Shown here one piece after another: positions 45,758 to 54,440 of a DNA stretch of 64,000 nucleotides. The number at the start of each line of letters is the position of its first letter. Positions within the stretch are counted from its first letter, which is position 1. The notes below the pieces were generated by a model. That model did no database searches. It saw only the letters and a list, made by a program, of their open reading frames with translations, and was not told where the DNA came from. The stretch is from positions 1,860,001 through 1,924,000 of the forward strand of contig NZ_CP053084.1 in NCBI RefSeq assembly GCF_013004065.1. The letters are read 5' to 3'. Position numbers and translations under genes: made by a program. This stretch comes from Limnobacter sp. SAORIC-580. Its GTDB lineage: Bacteria > Pseudomonadota > Gammaproteobacteria > Burkholderiales > Burkholderiaceae_B.

Positions 45758-47434
45758 ATGCCCGAACTGATTGAACTAAGCCCCGAGAACCTTGACCATG
45801 CCAAATGGCAACAGTTGGACCAAAAATCAATGCCGGTGCTGTCAGTCAAGCAAATCCGGGCGCTGGAACAGGCGGCTTTTGCGCACATCGATTCTTTTTT
45901 GCTCATGCAAGCCGCCGGGGTACGGTCGGCCCTGAAAATTGTCGATCAAATTGTTCACAGCAAGACACATTCACCGCCTTGCCTGGTGCTCGCCGGGCCA
46001 GGCAACAATGGGGGAGATGCCTGCATTGTGGCCGGGGAGTTGAAACGCAAAGGCCTGCAAGTCAACCTTCTGCAAGTAAGCGATGGAAAAACAGGCTCAA
46101 AAGACCGCATGCAGGCTGTATTGTGGGCTTTGGCACACGGTGTTCAACCCATGGAATTTGAACCCGACATGCCCTTGCCTGACATTGATACCGGCACAGT
46201 GATTATCGACGGGCTGCTGGGAATAGCCTGTGACAGATCCCCACAGGGTGCAATAGAGCGATTGATTCGACATGTGAATGCCCACCACCACAAGGCCTGG
46301 GTTTATGCGCTGGACTGCCCCAGCGGGCTGAACTGCGATACGGGTAGTGCGCCCGGCGCAGCGGTTCAGGCGCACACCACTTTCAGCTACCTGGCCTGCA
46401 AGCACGGCCTGCTAAGTGAACAAGGCAAAGATTTGTGCGGTGAGCTGTGGATAGACACGCTAAATTGCGACGCCCTGCTTGATACGGGGCCGCACACGGC
46501 CGAATTGGGCATGTTTGTTCACGCGGTTTCCCGGCTTGATCAATTGCAACACCTGCCAAAACGAGGCCATCAGCACCACAAAGGCAGCTTTGGCAGCATT
46601 GCTGTGCTCGGTGGCCAACAAGGCATGGTAGGAGCCTGCGTACTGAGCGCCAGAACCGCCCTGATGCTGGGCTGCGGGCGAGTAGCCTTGACGCTGCTGC
46701 ATGAAGCCGACATGCACTTGCCCGATGTTCAGCGTCAAGGCCAATCACCCTTTCTCGACCTGATCTTTCCGGAAATCATGAACAAGGGGCTGGAAAGCAA
46801 TCTTGAGTTTGCGGATACGGCTGTGATCGGCCCAGGCTTGGGGCAAAGTGAAGAGGCCTTGAACATGGTTCATGCACTGCTTGAACACGACAAAGGTCTG
46901 GATATGGTGTGGGACGCCGACGCACTGAACCTTCTTGCAGCCAATTCGGTATTGCGTGCGCGGCTACAGCACTACCGGCGAAAACATCGCTCTAAAAACC
47001 TGGTGTTGACGCCGCACCCGCTGGAGGCCGCACGCCTTCTCCAAAGCACAACTGAAATGATTCAGGCCGATCGCGTGAAGGCGGCGCAATCCCTGGCCTC
47101 TCAATTTGACTGCACCGTGGTGTTGAAAGGCACTGGCAGTTTGGTCTGCAATTCGAATCAAATTGAGATCAACACCACGGGTGGCCCCGCACTGGCGACC
47201 GCAGGCAGTGGAGATGTACTTGCCGGCGCAGTAGCGGCCATGTTGGGGCAAGGTCTGGATGAATTCAAAGCCGCATCATTCGCGGTGTATCTACATGGGC
47301 TGTCGCTTGAACCGCTGGCGGGTGAGCGAGAGGGTTTGTACGTTTCACATGCGAGCGAAATTGCCGGGCGGATGAAAGCGTGGTTAAACCACCTCTTGGG
47401 CCAAAGCGCCCGCCGCAATGGTCAATTGCCGTGA
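45758..47434 (+). CDS. nnr: Bifunctional NAD(P)H-hydrate epimerase/dehydratase
   Basis: A 558-residue protein. The N-terminal YjeF epimerase domain (VLAGPGNNGGDACIVA; VIDGLLG) is followed by the C-terminal ribokinase-like ADP-dependent dehydratase (LTPHPLEAARLL; GSGDVLAGAVAAML). It repairs damaged NAD(P)H hydrates. The first 25 residues are an extra N-terminal segment. The 3' end overlaps the convergent ybbA gene by 51 bases. Confidence 0.94.
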   Translation: MPELIELSPENLDHAKWQQLDQKSMPVLSVKQIRALEQAAFAHIDSFLLMQAAGVRSALKIVDQIVHSKTHSPPCLVLAGPGNNGGDACIVAGELKRKGLQVNLLQVSDGKTGSKDRMQAVLWALAHGVQPMEFEPDMPLPDIDTGTVIIDGLLGIACDRSPQGAIERLIRHVNAHHHKAWVYALDCPSGLNCDTGSAPGAAVQAHTTFSYLACKHGLLSEQGKDLCGELWIDTLNCDALLDTGPHTAELGMFVHAVSRLDQLQHLPKRGHQHHKGSFGSIAVLGGQQGMVGACVLSARTALMLGCGRVALTLLHEADMHLPDVQRQGQSPFLDLIFPEIMNKGLESNLEFADTAVIGPGLGQSEEALNMVHALLEHDKGLDMVWDADALNLLAANSVLRARLQHYRRKHRSKNLVLTPHPLEAARLLQSTTEMIQADRVKAAQSLASQFDCTVVLKGTGSLVCNSNQIEINTTGGPALATAGSGDVLAGAVAAMLGQGLDEFKAASFAVYLHGLSLEPLAGEREGLYVSHASEIAGRMKAWLNHLLGQSARRNGQLP

Positions 47435-48064
47435 ACAGCGTGCCGCAAGCTTGTCATCGTGGGTCACCAGAATCAAAGTGGTGCCCTGCTCTTTCTGAAG
47501 GTCAAACATCAAGTCAATTATTCGCTGGCCGGTTGCAAAATCCAGGCTGCCAGTTGGCTCATCGGCGAACACAATCGTGGGTTTACGCACAAACGCCCTA
47601 GCCAAGGCCACGCGTTGCTGCTCGCCTCCCGAAAGGGTTTTGGGTGTGTGGTTGAGGCGATCACCCAAACCCACCCGCTCAAGCATATCCTTACAGGCCT
47701 TTTCGCGATTTTGCATTGGCGTCAGTTCAGTAGCCAGCATCACATTCTCAAGTGCACTCAAGTGATCCAACAACTGAAAGGATTGAAATACAAAACCCAC
47801 ATGCTCAGCTCGCAGGCTGGCACGGCGGTCTTCGTTAAGTTGAGTTAAGTCTTCCCCCAAAAAGCGAACTGCGCCACTGGATGGAATGTCCAACCCAGCA
47901 AGCATGCCCAACAATGTGGATTTGCCTGAACCGGAGGCACCCACAATGGCAACCGCTTCGCCTTGATTTATAGTGAACGAAATGTTCTCAAGAATGGACA
48001 AACTGCTTTGCCCGTCTTGAACCAGCTGATTTAAACCTTCGACTTCGAGGATTGCACGACTCAT
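47384..48064 (-). CDS. ybbA: ABC transporter ATP-binding protein (YbbA/LolD-like)
   Basis: 226 residues from the ATG at 48064 ([11 protein letters not shown]). Walker [10 protein letters not shown], signature [16 protein letters not shown], Walker [13 protein letters not shown]. It belongs to the MacB/LolD-type ATPases that act on lipoproteins or outer-membrane traffic. Its start codon overlaps that of divergent tesA by two bases. The partner permease seen next to ybbA in E. coli is not here. Confidence 0.88.
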   Translation of the reverse strand: MSRAILEVEGLNQLVQDGQSSLSILENISFTINQGEAVAIVGASGSGKSTLLGMLAGLDIPSSGAVRFLGEDLTQLNEDRRASLRAEHVGFVFQSFQLLDHLSALENVMLATELTPMQNREKACKDMLERVGLGDRLNHTPKTLSGGEQQRVALARAFVRKPTIVFADEPTGSLDFATGQRIIDLMFDLQKEQGTTLILVTHDDKLAARCSRQLTIAAGALAQEVV

Positions 48065-48716
48065 GTTTGCCTTTACTGCAAAAAAAATTAACAACGCCTT
48101 CGCATTGGGCCTGATCGCTTTTGGATTATCCACCAGTGTATCCAGCTTTGCGGCAACTACAGGCCAGGAATGCAAAATACTGGTGATGGGCGACAGCCTT
48201 TCGGCCGCTTACGGCTTGCCCAAAGAACAAGGTTGGGTCGCTTTAATGGAGGTCCGTTTGGCTGAAAAGTTCCCGCACTGCAAGGTCGTGAATGCGTCAG
48301 TGTCAGGTGAAACCACAGCCGGGGGGAAAACACGCTTGCCAGCCCTGCTGAAACAACACCAACCCACACACATGATTTTGGAACTTGGCGCCAACGACGG
48401 ATTACGCGGATTGTCCCTGGACACGATGAAAGACAACTTGACCAATATGCTGGTCACGGCCCGGCGCAATGGCGCTCAGGCTGTACTGATTGGCATGCAA
48501 ATTCCATCGAATTACGGGCCAGCATATGCCCGCCGCTTTGGCGATACATTCCCAGAGGTAGCACGAAAACAGAAGGTGCCTTTGGTGCCGTTTATGCTGG
48601 AAGGTTTCGCGCTAGACCCCACTGCGTTTCAAGCAGATGGAATTCATCCAAATGCGGGGGCGCAACCGAAAATTCTGGAAAATATTTGGCCGACGTTTTC
48701 AGCGACATTGAAGTGA
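48063..48716 (+). CDS. tesA: GDSL arylesterase/thioesterase
   Basis: A 217-residue protein with an N-terminal signal (LGLIAFGLSTSVSSFA). Block I nucleophile VMGDSLSAAYG, block III GANDGLRG, block V DGIHPNAGAQ with Asp/His. This SGNH-fold hydrolase acts on acyl esters or thioesters in the periplasm. It is divergent from ybbA with overlapping start codons (CATG), so its promoter must lie inside ybbA. Confidence 0.93.
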   Translation: MFAFTAKKINNAFALGLIAFGLSTSVSSFAATTGQECKILVMGDSLSAAYGLPKEQGWVALMEVRLAEKFPHCKVVNASVSGETTAGGKTRLPALLKQHQPTHMILELGANDGLRGLSLDTMKDNLTNMLVTARRNGAQAVLIGMQIPSNYGPAYARRFGDTFPEVARKQKVPLVPFMLEGFALDPTAFQADGIHPNAGAQPKILENIWPTFSATLK

Positions 48717-48790
48717 AGATATTACGGGTAGCGTATACGAGTTCGCGTTATCTTTTACCGCGTGCGCTAAGCGACTTAAGGTGAGGTCTG

Positions 48791-49015
48791 GATTTGCAGC
48801 AGCGTTACATCGTTCTGCTGATTCAAGATCAAGTCGCCCATTTTGATTCGCAGCGAGGGGCAGATCCGCCAGGATCTGATGCGAAGACGCGCTCGCGTTT
48901 CGCATGCCCTGAGCCAGATTCAAAAAGGGGAATTCGACTTGATCAAGGCAGAATGAGTGACGCGCTGCAAATCAACTACAACCACGTCAATCGGGGATGC
49001 GATGCGCTGCAAATC
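48791..49015. repeat. Structured intergenic element with nested inverted repeats
   Basis: Outer arms GATTTGCAGC (48791-48800)/GCTGCAAATC (48964-48973); inner arms GATCAAGTCG (48827-48836)/CGACTTGATC (48935-48944). In the centre are CAGATCC-GCCA-GGATCTG (48861-48878) and ATGCGAA..TTCGCAT (48879-48905) with an inner ACGCG-CT-CGCGT. A 12-base direct repeat GCGCTGCAAATC occurs at 48962 and 49004. This is the 330-base gap between convergent tesA and ppiD; no gene is seen in it. Confidence 0.7.
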
Positions 49016-49046
49016 GACCACATCAGCATCCACTATACCTGCAAGA

Positions 49047-50951
49047 TTAAAACGTCTTCTTGATCTCGACTTCAACACGCTTTTTCATGGCATCGCGTGC
49101 AGCCAGCAGCAAGGCTTCCTGATACACCTGCCCTGCAATATTCTCGTAGTACTGAACCACCTGCGGATCTGCTTTCGCTTTGACTTCCGAAGACGGTGCA
49201 CTGCTTTCAACCCACGCCACCGCATAGCCGTTGTTGCCTAGTCCAACCACCTTCGCTTTGGGTAGTTCAGACACACCCGTGTTCAACACGGACTGAGCCA
49301 CCAAACCAGGCAAACCCTCCGCGCTCAGAGCGGACACTGTTCTTGAATCCGCAAAACCGGTCAACAAATCAGAACCAGCCTGTGGCTTTTCACTGTCCAG
49401 CTTGGCAGCCAAAGCATCTGCGTCTTTCAGTGCAGCCTTTGCAGCTTCTTCCTGCTTTAAGCGAGCCTGAATCACTGGCTTCATTTCCTCCAGCGGGCGT
49501 GCTGCTGCAGCCGTGTAATTCACGATGCGGGCAGACACCATGGCTTCACCCACTTGCACAGCCTTGGTGTTGTTTTTACTTTCAATCGAGTCCGATGAAA
49601 AAATTTCTGCCATCACTTTCGCGTCTTTCAAGACCTCTGGCGCGTTGGCTACACCTTGCGTCAAACCATTGAATGTTTGTGCCTGCACACCAAGTGCCTT
49701 GATCACGTTCTCAAACGACTGACCACCTTCATACACCAACTCGGTGAAGCGCCCTTGTGCATCGGCATACTGCGCAGTCATCTTTTGATTTTTGATTTCA
49801 TCTGAAATTTGAGTTTTCACTTCCTCAAGTGCTTGAACCTCACCACCACGAATGTCGGTTACCTCAACAATGTGATAACCAAACTGGCTCTTCACCAAGC
49901 CGCTGAGTTCGCCTTTCTTCTGAGAAAACACGGCCTGTTCAAACTCGGGAACCATGGCGCCTTTGCCGAAGAATCCGAGATCTCCACCCTGATTTGATGA
50001 GCCCGGATCGATTGAGTATTGCTTGGCAATTTCAGCAAACCTGGATGGATTCGCTTTCAACTCGGCCAACACTTTTTCCGCCGCTGCCTTCAGTTCGTCT
50101 GCAGAGGCACCTTCTTTCTCGGCATCCAGCAAAATGTGGCGTGCACGACGTTCTTCAGGAGCAGAAAAACGGGCCTTGTTTTGTTCATAGTAAGCTGCAA
50201 TGTCTGCATCGCTCACTGCAATCTTGGATTTGATGGTGTCTGGCGACAACACCACATATTCCACATCGGCTTTTTGAGGTGCCATGAATTGGGTTTTGTT
50301 CGCTTCATAAAATGCAGCCACTTGCTCATCCGTAATACTGACGTTGGCCAGGTATGGGGCCAAGTCAATATTTTTAACGCGCACCACTCGACCGGCCAAC
50401 TGCACATCATCCAGCTGGGTTTTCAGTGTTTCCGGGAAAAAAGAAGCACGCAAAACCGGGTCAAGCACCTGGTTTCTCGCCAAGCCAAAACGCACATTTG
50501 CCTCGTGCTGCGCAGGCGTTAAACCACGTGCAGCCAACTCGCGCTTGTAAGTTTCAAGATCGAATTTGCCATCCACCTGAAACAAGGGAGTGCGAGCGAT
50601 GTCTTCAGCCAAGGCTTTGTCTGAAGCCGTCAAATATTGCTTTTGTACCGACTGTTGAAGCAAATATTGAAGCACCAATGTATCCAACAATTGGCGATTG
50701 ATTTCTGGTGATTCAAACACCTTTGGATCAAAGTTGTCGCCTGACTGCGCACGTGCTTCTTCAATACGCTCACGCTTAACCTGATCGAACTCTTCCTGGG
50801 TAATTGGATAATCGCCCACAATCGCCAACGCGTTTGCGTCAGCACTGACAGTGTTGTACCCCTCAAGACCAAACAAGGCAAATGCGGGTGCAATAAACAG
50901 CAGCAGCACAAACTGCATGATCTTCTGATTGTTTCGGATGAATTCAAACAT
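49047..50951 (-). CDS. ppiD: Periplasmic folding chaperone PpiD
   Basis: 634 residues from the ATG at 50951 (MFEFIRNNQKIMQFVLLLF). The frame is open further upstream only because it reads through two tRNA genes. One N-terminal membrane anchor, a SurA-like N-domain, a parvulin domain near the middle (ERRARHILLDAE; GGDLGFFGKGAMVPEFE; SQFGYHIVEV) and a C-terminal helical part. It helps outer-membrane and periplasmic proteins fold at the translocon. Confidence 0.93.
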   Translation of the reverse strand: MFEFIRNNQKIMQFVLLLFIAPAFALFGLEGYNTVSADANALAIVGDYPITQEEFDQVKRERIEEARAQSGDNFDPKVFESPEINRQLLDTLVLQYLLQQSVQKQYLTASDKALAEDIARTPLFQVDGKFDLETYKRELAARGLTPAQHEANVRFGLARNQVLDPVLRASFFPETLKTQLDDVQLAGRVVRVKNIDLAPYLANVSITDEQVAAFYEANKTQFMAPQKADVEYVVLSPDTIKSKIAVSDADIAAYYEQNKARFSAPEERRARHILLDAEKEGASADELKAAAEKVLAELKANPSRFAEIAKQYSIDPGSSNQGGDLGFFGKGAMVPEFEQAVFSQKKGELSGLVKSQFGYHIVEVTDIRGGEVQALEEVKTQISDEIKNQKMTAQYADAQGRFTELVYEGGQSFENVIKALGVQAQTFNGLTQGVANAPEVLKDAKVMAEIFSSDSIESKNNTKAVQVGEAMVSARIVNYTAAAARPLEEMKPVIQARLKQEEAAKAALKDADALAAKLDSEKPQAGSDLLTGFADSRTVSALSAEGLPGLVAQSVLNTGVSELPKAKVVGLGNNGYAVAWVESSAPSSEVKAKADPQVVQYYENIAGQVYQEALLLAARDAMKKRVEVEIKKTF

Positions 50952-51063
50952 GTTTTGTAGGTATTTAGTGTTGAACAACAAGCGGATACTATACCTGAAG
51001 GTAAACACCGGAAAACCGTGTGGGGCGCGGCCGGGGTTGGAAATGAATGAGAGCGTGGAAATG

Positions 51064-51093
51064 AAAAAAGGGAATCCGAAGATTCCCTTTTTT
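51064..51093 (-). terminator. Terminator of the tRNA-Val/tRNA-Asp transcript
   Basis: AAAAAAGGGAATC-CGAA-GATTCCCTTTTTT gives a strong hairpin with A/T flanks, directly after tRNA-Asp and upstream of ppiD. Confidence 0.9.
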
Positions 51094-51096
51094 GTT

Positions 51097-51173
51097 TGGC
51101 GGAGTGGACGGGGCTCGAACCCGCGACCCCCGGCGTGACAGGCCGGTATTCTAACCAACTGAACTACCACTCC
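51097..51173 (-). tRNA. tRNA-Asp (anticodon GTC)
   Basis: 77 bases with encoded CCA. Acceptor GGAGTGG/CCACTCC, anticodon loop CTGTCAC in stem CCGGC/GCCGG, T-loop TTCGAGC. It is the second gene of a two-tRNA transcript. Confidence 0.95.
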
Positions 51174-51198
51174 AGAGTTGGTTGCTGTTTCGCAATGT

Positions 51199-51274
51199 TG
51201 GTGGGTGCTGAGAGGCTCGAACTCCCGACCTAAGCCTTGTAAGGGCTCCGCTCTACCAACTGAGCTAAGCACCC
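51199..51274 (-). tRNA. tRNA-Val (anticodon TAC)
   Basis: 76 bases with encoded CCA. Acceptor GGGTGCT/AGCACCC, anticodon stem GAGCC/GGCTT with loop CTTACAA, T-loop TTCGAGC. It is the first gene of the pair, 25 bases before tRNA-Asp. Confidence 0.95.
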
Positions 51275-51327
51275 GACGCTCACTGTTTTACTAGTGTTTG
51301 TCTTGCTGCGAATCAGCCAAGACCGCA

Positions 51328-51355
51328 ATTATATACAAATTAACTCGGCCTGCAA
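51328..51355 (-). promoter_or_regulatory. Promoter of tRNA-Val/tRNA-Asp
   Basis: Minus strand: perfect -10 TATAAT (51333-51328), 16-base spacer and weak -35 TTGCAG (51355-51350). Confidence 0.6.
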
Positions 51356-51381
51356 TACCTTTTGTCAAAAAAATTTTAAAT

Positions 51382-51654
51382 TTAATTCACTGCGTCTTTC
51401 AGGGCTTTGCCGGGACGGAACTTGGGCACTTTGGCTGCCTTGATTTTGATTGTTGCGCCAGTGCGTGGGTTACGGCCGCTGCGTGCAGCACGCTTGCCAA
51501 CAGCAAAGGTTCCAAAACCAACCAAAGTTACTGATCCACCTTTTTTCAAGGTAGTTTTAACAGCAGCAATCATTGCATCCAATGCACGACCAGCGGCCGC
51601 TTTGGAGATTTCTGCTGACTCAGCAATTTGATCGATCAGTTCGGTTTTATTCAT
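51382..51654 (-). CDS. hupB: HU-family DNA-binding protein
   Basis: A 90-residue protein. The helical dimer part begins [18 protein letters not shown]; the DNA-gripping arm is [18 protein letters not shown]. It is a nucleoid protein that bends DNA. Downstream of lon, the usual Burkholderiales place. It has its own sigma-70-like promoter (51726-51754) and a terminator-like hairpin in its leader. Confidence 0.96.
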   Translation of the reverse strand: MNKTELIDQIAESAEISKAAAGRALDAMIAAVKTTLKKGGSVTLVGFGTFAVGKRAARSGRNPRTGATIKIKAAKVPKFRPGKALKDAVN

Positions 51655-51681
51655 GTAAAAAGCCCCCTCATGGTGACAAAT

Positions 51682-51704
51682 AAAAAGTGCCCAAAAACAG
51701 GCAC
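51682..51704 (-). promoter_or_regulatory. Terminator-like hairpin in hupB leader
   Basis: Minus strand: GTGCC-TGTTTTTG-GGCAC followed by T5. It starts about 15 bases after the predicted transcription start and ends about 27 bases before the hupB start codon. Possible attenuator or mRNA-stabilising hairpin. Confidence 0.5.
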
Positions 51705-51725
51705 CACGTTGCTTCCAGTTCTTAA

Positions 51726-51754
51726 TTTAGACATGCCTGAAACCTAGCTGTCAA
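51726..51754 (-). promoter_or_regulatory. Sigma-70 promoter of hupB
   Basis: Minus strand: consensus -35 TTGACA (51754-51749), 17-base spacer, -10 TCTAAA (51731-51726). Start expected near 51719. Confidence 0.7.
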
Positions 51755-51814
51755 CACATTTTGCGGGCGGATAACCCTTATTTTTCAAGCCAGCTAAGGC
51801 TTTCCGCGATGCAC

Positions 51815-51845
51815 AAAAAAAAACCTCCACATTTTCATGCGGAGG
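51815..51845 (-). terminator. Terminator of lon
   Basis: Minus strand: CCTCCGCAT-GAAA-ATGTGGAGG followed by T9, just after the lon stop codon. Confidence 0.93.
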
Positions 51846-51868
51846 CTTGTTCAAAATACCGATTGATA

Positions 51869-54277
51869 TCAGTGCTTTACACTTGGGTTTGCAGCAGCCT
51901 CATCAGCTTTGCCCGCAATTACCTCGGCCGGCTCGGAGACTGGCTCTGGTAGCGATTCCAAGGCATGTTGCAGCACTTGATCAATCCATTTCACCGGAAT
52001 AATCTCCAAACTATTCTTCACATTGGCTGGAATTTCTGCCAAATCCTTCACGTTTTCTTCGGGAATCAGCACTGTTTTAATACCACCGCGGTGAGCAGCA
52101 AGCAGCTTTTCTTTCAAGCCACCGATACCCAAAACTTCGCCACGGAGAGTAATTTCACCAGTCATTGCAACGTCAGAACGCACCGGCATATTCGTCAAAG
52201 TCGACACCAATGCAGTGGTCATCGCAATACCGGCTGAGGGCCCATCTTTCGGTGTCGCGCCTTCAGGTACATGCACGTGAATGTCGCGCTTCTCGAAAGC
52301 ATCGTTGCGAATTCCCAATCGGTTCGCGCGTGCGCGCACCACTGAACGGGCAGCCTCCACCGATTCTTTCATCACATCACCGAGAGAACCTGTGCGAATG
52401 ACATTGCCCTTGCCTGGCATGGACACAGTTTCAATGGTCAGCAATTCACCGCCCACCTCCGTCCATGCCAAACCAGTGACCTGACCCACCTGATTTTCTT
52501 TTTCAGCCATGCCGAAATTGAAGCGACGAACGCCCAGGAATTTGTCGAGGTTCTTCGGAGTCACCAGCACTTTCTTTTCGTTTTTGCCCAACACCATTTG
52601 ACGCACAACCTTGCGGCAAATTTTGGACATTTCACGCTCAAGACCACGCACACCCGCCTCGCGGGTGTAGAAGCGAATGACATCACGAATTGCTGCTTCG
52701 GAAACACTCAGCTCTTCGTCTTTCACGCCGTTGTTTTTCAACTGCTTGGGCAGCAAATACTTTTGCGTGATGTTCACTTTCTCGTCTTCGGTGTAACCGC
52801 TCAAGCGAATCACCTCCATGCGGTCCAACAAAGCATGTGGGATGTTCAGTGAGTTTGCAGTGGCCACAAACATCACATCGCTCAAGTCGTATTCCACTTC
52901 CACGTAATGGTCTATAAAGGTGCTGTTCTGCTCGGGATCCAGTACTTCCAACAAAGCCGATGCGGGGTCGCCACGGAAGTCCTGTCCCATCTTGTCGATC
53001 TCATCCAGCAAAAACAGCGGATTGCGAACACCTACTTTCGTAATGCTGTTCAATACCTTGCCAGGCATGGAACCAATATAGGTTTTGCGGTGGCCACGAA
53101 TTTCAGCTTCATCACGCACGCCACCCAAGGCCATGCGAACAAACTTGCGGTTTGTTGCCTTGGCCACAGATTGTCCAAGCGAAGTTTTACCAACTCCGGG
53201 GGGACCCACCAAACAGAGAATAGGTGCCTTCAGTTTGTCGACACGCTGCTGCACCGCGAGGTACTCCACAATGCGCTCTTTCACTTTCTCCAAACCATAA
53301 TGATCTTCATCCAATACCTTTTCGGCATTGGCAAGGTCGTTGTTGATTTTGGTTTTTTTCTTCCAGGGCAAACCCACCAAAACGTCGATGTAATTGCGAA
53401 TCACAGTGGCTTCAGCAGACATGGGCGACATCAGCTTGAGCTTCTTCAATTCGGCTTCGGCTTTTTTCAGGGCTTCCTTGGGCATGCGCGCAGCCTTGAT
53501 TCGCTTTTCAAGCTCCTCCATGTCCGCGCCATCTTCGCCCTCACCCAGTTCTTTCTGAATGGCTTTGACCTGCTCGTTCAAATAGTACTCGCGCTGGCTT
53601 TTTTCCATTTGGCGCTTTACACGACCACGGATGCGCTTTTCCACCTGAAGAATATCGATCTCGGTTTCTAGTTGAGACAACAAAGCTTCCAAGCGCTGGG
53701 CAATGCTGAAGGTTTCCAAAATGGATTGCTTCTGCTCCAGCTTCAATGGCAAGTGGCTGACAATGGTATCCGCCAATCGGCCGATGTCTTCAATGCTGGC
53801 CAGCGATGTCAAAATTTCTGGCGGAATTTTCTTGTTCAATTTCACGTAAGAATCAAACTGCGCCATCACGGCACGCTTCATGGCCTCGGTTTCCGGGCTC
53901 TGTGAAGGATCGGGCAGCAAGGGCAAAGCCGTGGCCGCGAAGTGTGTTCCCTCATCCGTTACCTTGGTCAAACGTGCACGCTGCACACCCTCTACCAAAA
54001 CCTTTACGGTGCCGTCGGGCAGCTTCAGCATTTGGAGTACATTGGCGACACAGCCGATGTTGTAAATGTCTTTGTCGCTGGGTTCATCTTTGGTGGCAGA
54101 TTTTTGCGCCACCAGAAGAATACTCTTGCCTGTTTCCATCGCGATTTCCAACGCTTTGATGGATTTTGGACGGCCCACGAAAAGCGGAATGACCATGTGC
54201 GGGAACACGACTACATCTCGCAATGGAAGCAGTGACAATTCGATGGGTTGTTCCGGAAGCACGTTAGTTGCTGACAT
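51869..54277 (-). CDS. lon: ATP-dependent protease Lon
   Basis: 802 residues from the ATG at 54277, which has AGGTGA 6 bases before; the GTG at 54286 is rejected. LAN substrate domain, AAA+ module with Walker A GPPGVGKTS, and the Ser-Lys proteolytic site (catalytic Ser in PKDGPSAGIAM, Lys in GGLKEKLLAA). It degrades misfolded and regulatory proteins. The leader carries a heat-shock (sigma-32) promoter. Confidence 0.97.
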   Translation of the reverse strand: MSATNVLPEQPIELSLLPLRDVVVFPHMVIPLFVGRPKSIKALEIAMETGKSILLVAQKSATKDEPSDKDIYNIGCVANVLQMLKLPDGTVKVLVEGVQRARLTKVTDEGTHFAATALPLLPDPSQSPETEAMKRAVMAQFDSYVKLNKKIPPEILTSLASIEDIGRLADTIVSHLPLKLEQKQSILETFSIAQRLEALLSQLETEIDILQVEKRIRGRVKRQMEKSQREYYLNEQVKAIQKELGEGEDGADMEELEKRIKAARMPKEALKKAEAELKKLKLMSPMSAEATVIRNYIDVLVGLPWKKKTKINNDLANAEKVLDEDHYGLEKVKERIVEYLAVQQRVDKLKAPILCLVGPPGVGKTSLGQSVAKATNRKFVRMALGGVRDEAEIRGHRKTYIGSMPGKVLNSITKVGVRNPLFLLDEIDKMGQDFRGDPASALLEVLDPEQNSTFIDHYVEVEYDLSDVMFVATANSLNIPHALLDRMEVIRLSGYTEDEKVNITQKYLLPKQLKNNGVKDEELSVSEAAIRDVIRFYTREAGVRGLEREMSKICRKVVRQMVLGKNEKKVLVTPKNLDKFLGVRRFNFGMAEKENQVGQVTGLAWTEVGGELLTIETVSMPGKGNVIRTGSLGDVMKESVEAARSVVRARANRLGIRNDAFEKRDIHVHVPEGATPKDGPSAGIAMTTALVSTLTNMPVRSDVAMTGEITLRGEVLGIGGLKEKLLAAHRGGIKTVLIPEENVKDLAEIPANVKNSLEIIPVKWIDQVLQHALESLPEPVSEPAEVIAGKADEAAANPSVKH

Positions 54278-54308
54278 ATGAATCACCTATTAAATGCATA
54301 ACCCTACA

Positions 54309-54334
54309 GTGGGGTTAAAACGCGCTTATTCAAG
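54309..54334 (-). promoter_or_regulatory. Heat-shock (sigma-32) promoter of lon
   Basis: Minus strand: CTTGAA (54334-54329), 14-base spacer, CCCCAC (54314-54309). This is close to the sigma-32 consensus CTTGAA-N13/14-CCCCAT. Start expected near 54302, about 25 bases before the ATG. Confidence 0.75.
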
Positions 54335-54372
54335 CTTTATTTCACGACCAATTTAACAATACCACTGAAAAG

Positions 54373-54403
54373 AAAAAGCCCAACCGTGGAGTTGGGCTTT
54401 TTT
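54373..54403 (-). terminator. Terminator after clpX
   Basis: GCCCAAC-CGTGGA-GTTGGGC (54378-54397) with A5 and T6 flanks separates clpX from the lon promoter. Confidence 0.92.
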
Positions 54404-54440
54404 AATCATTTTGCAATCTGTTTTGGTGTGGTTTTCAGCA

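Noticed and set aside
48794..49063. 89-residue open frame in the tesA-ppiD gap
   Set aside because: It coincides with the inverted-repeat element and overlaps the ppiD end; no family resemblance or ribosome site.
50952..51272. Open frame upstream of ppiD extending through 51272
   Set aside because: It runs through the tRNA-Asp and tRNA-Val genes and a terminator; the true ppiD start with its membrane anchor is at 50951.
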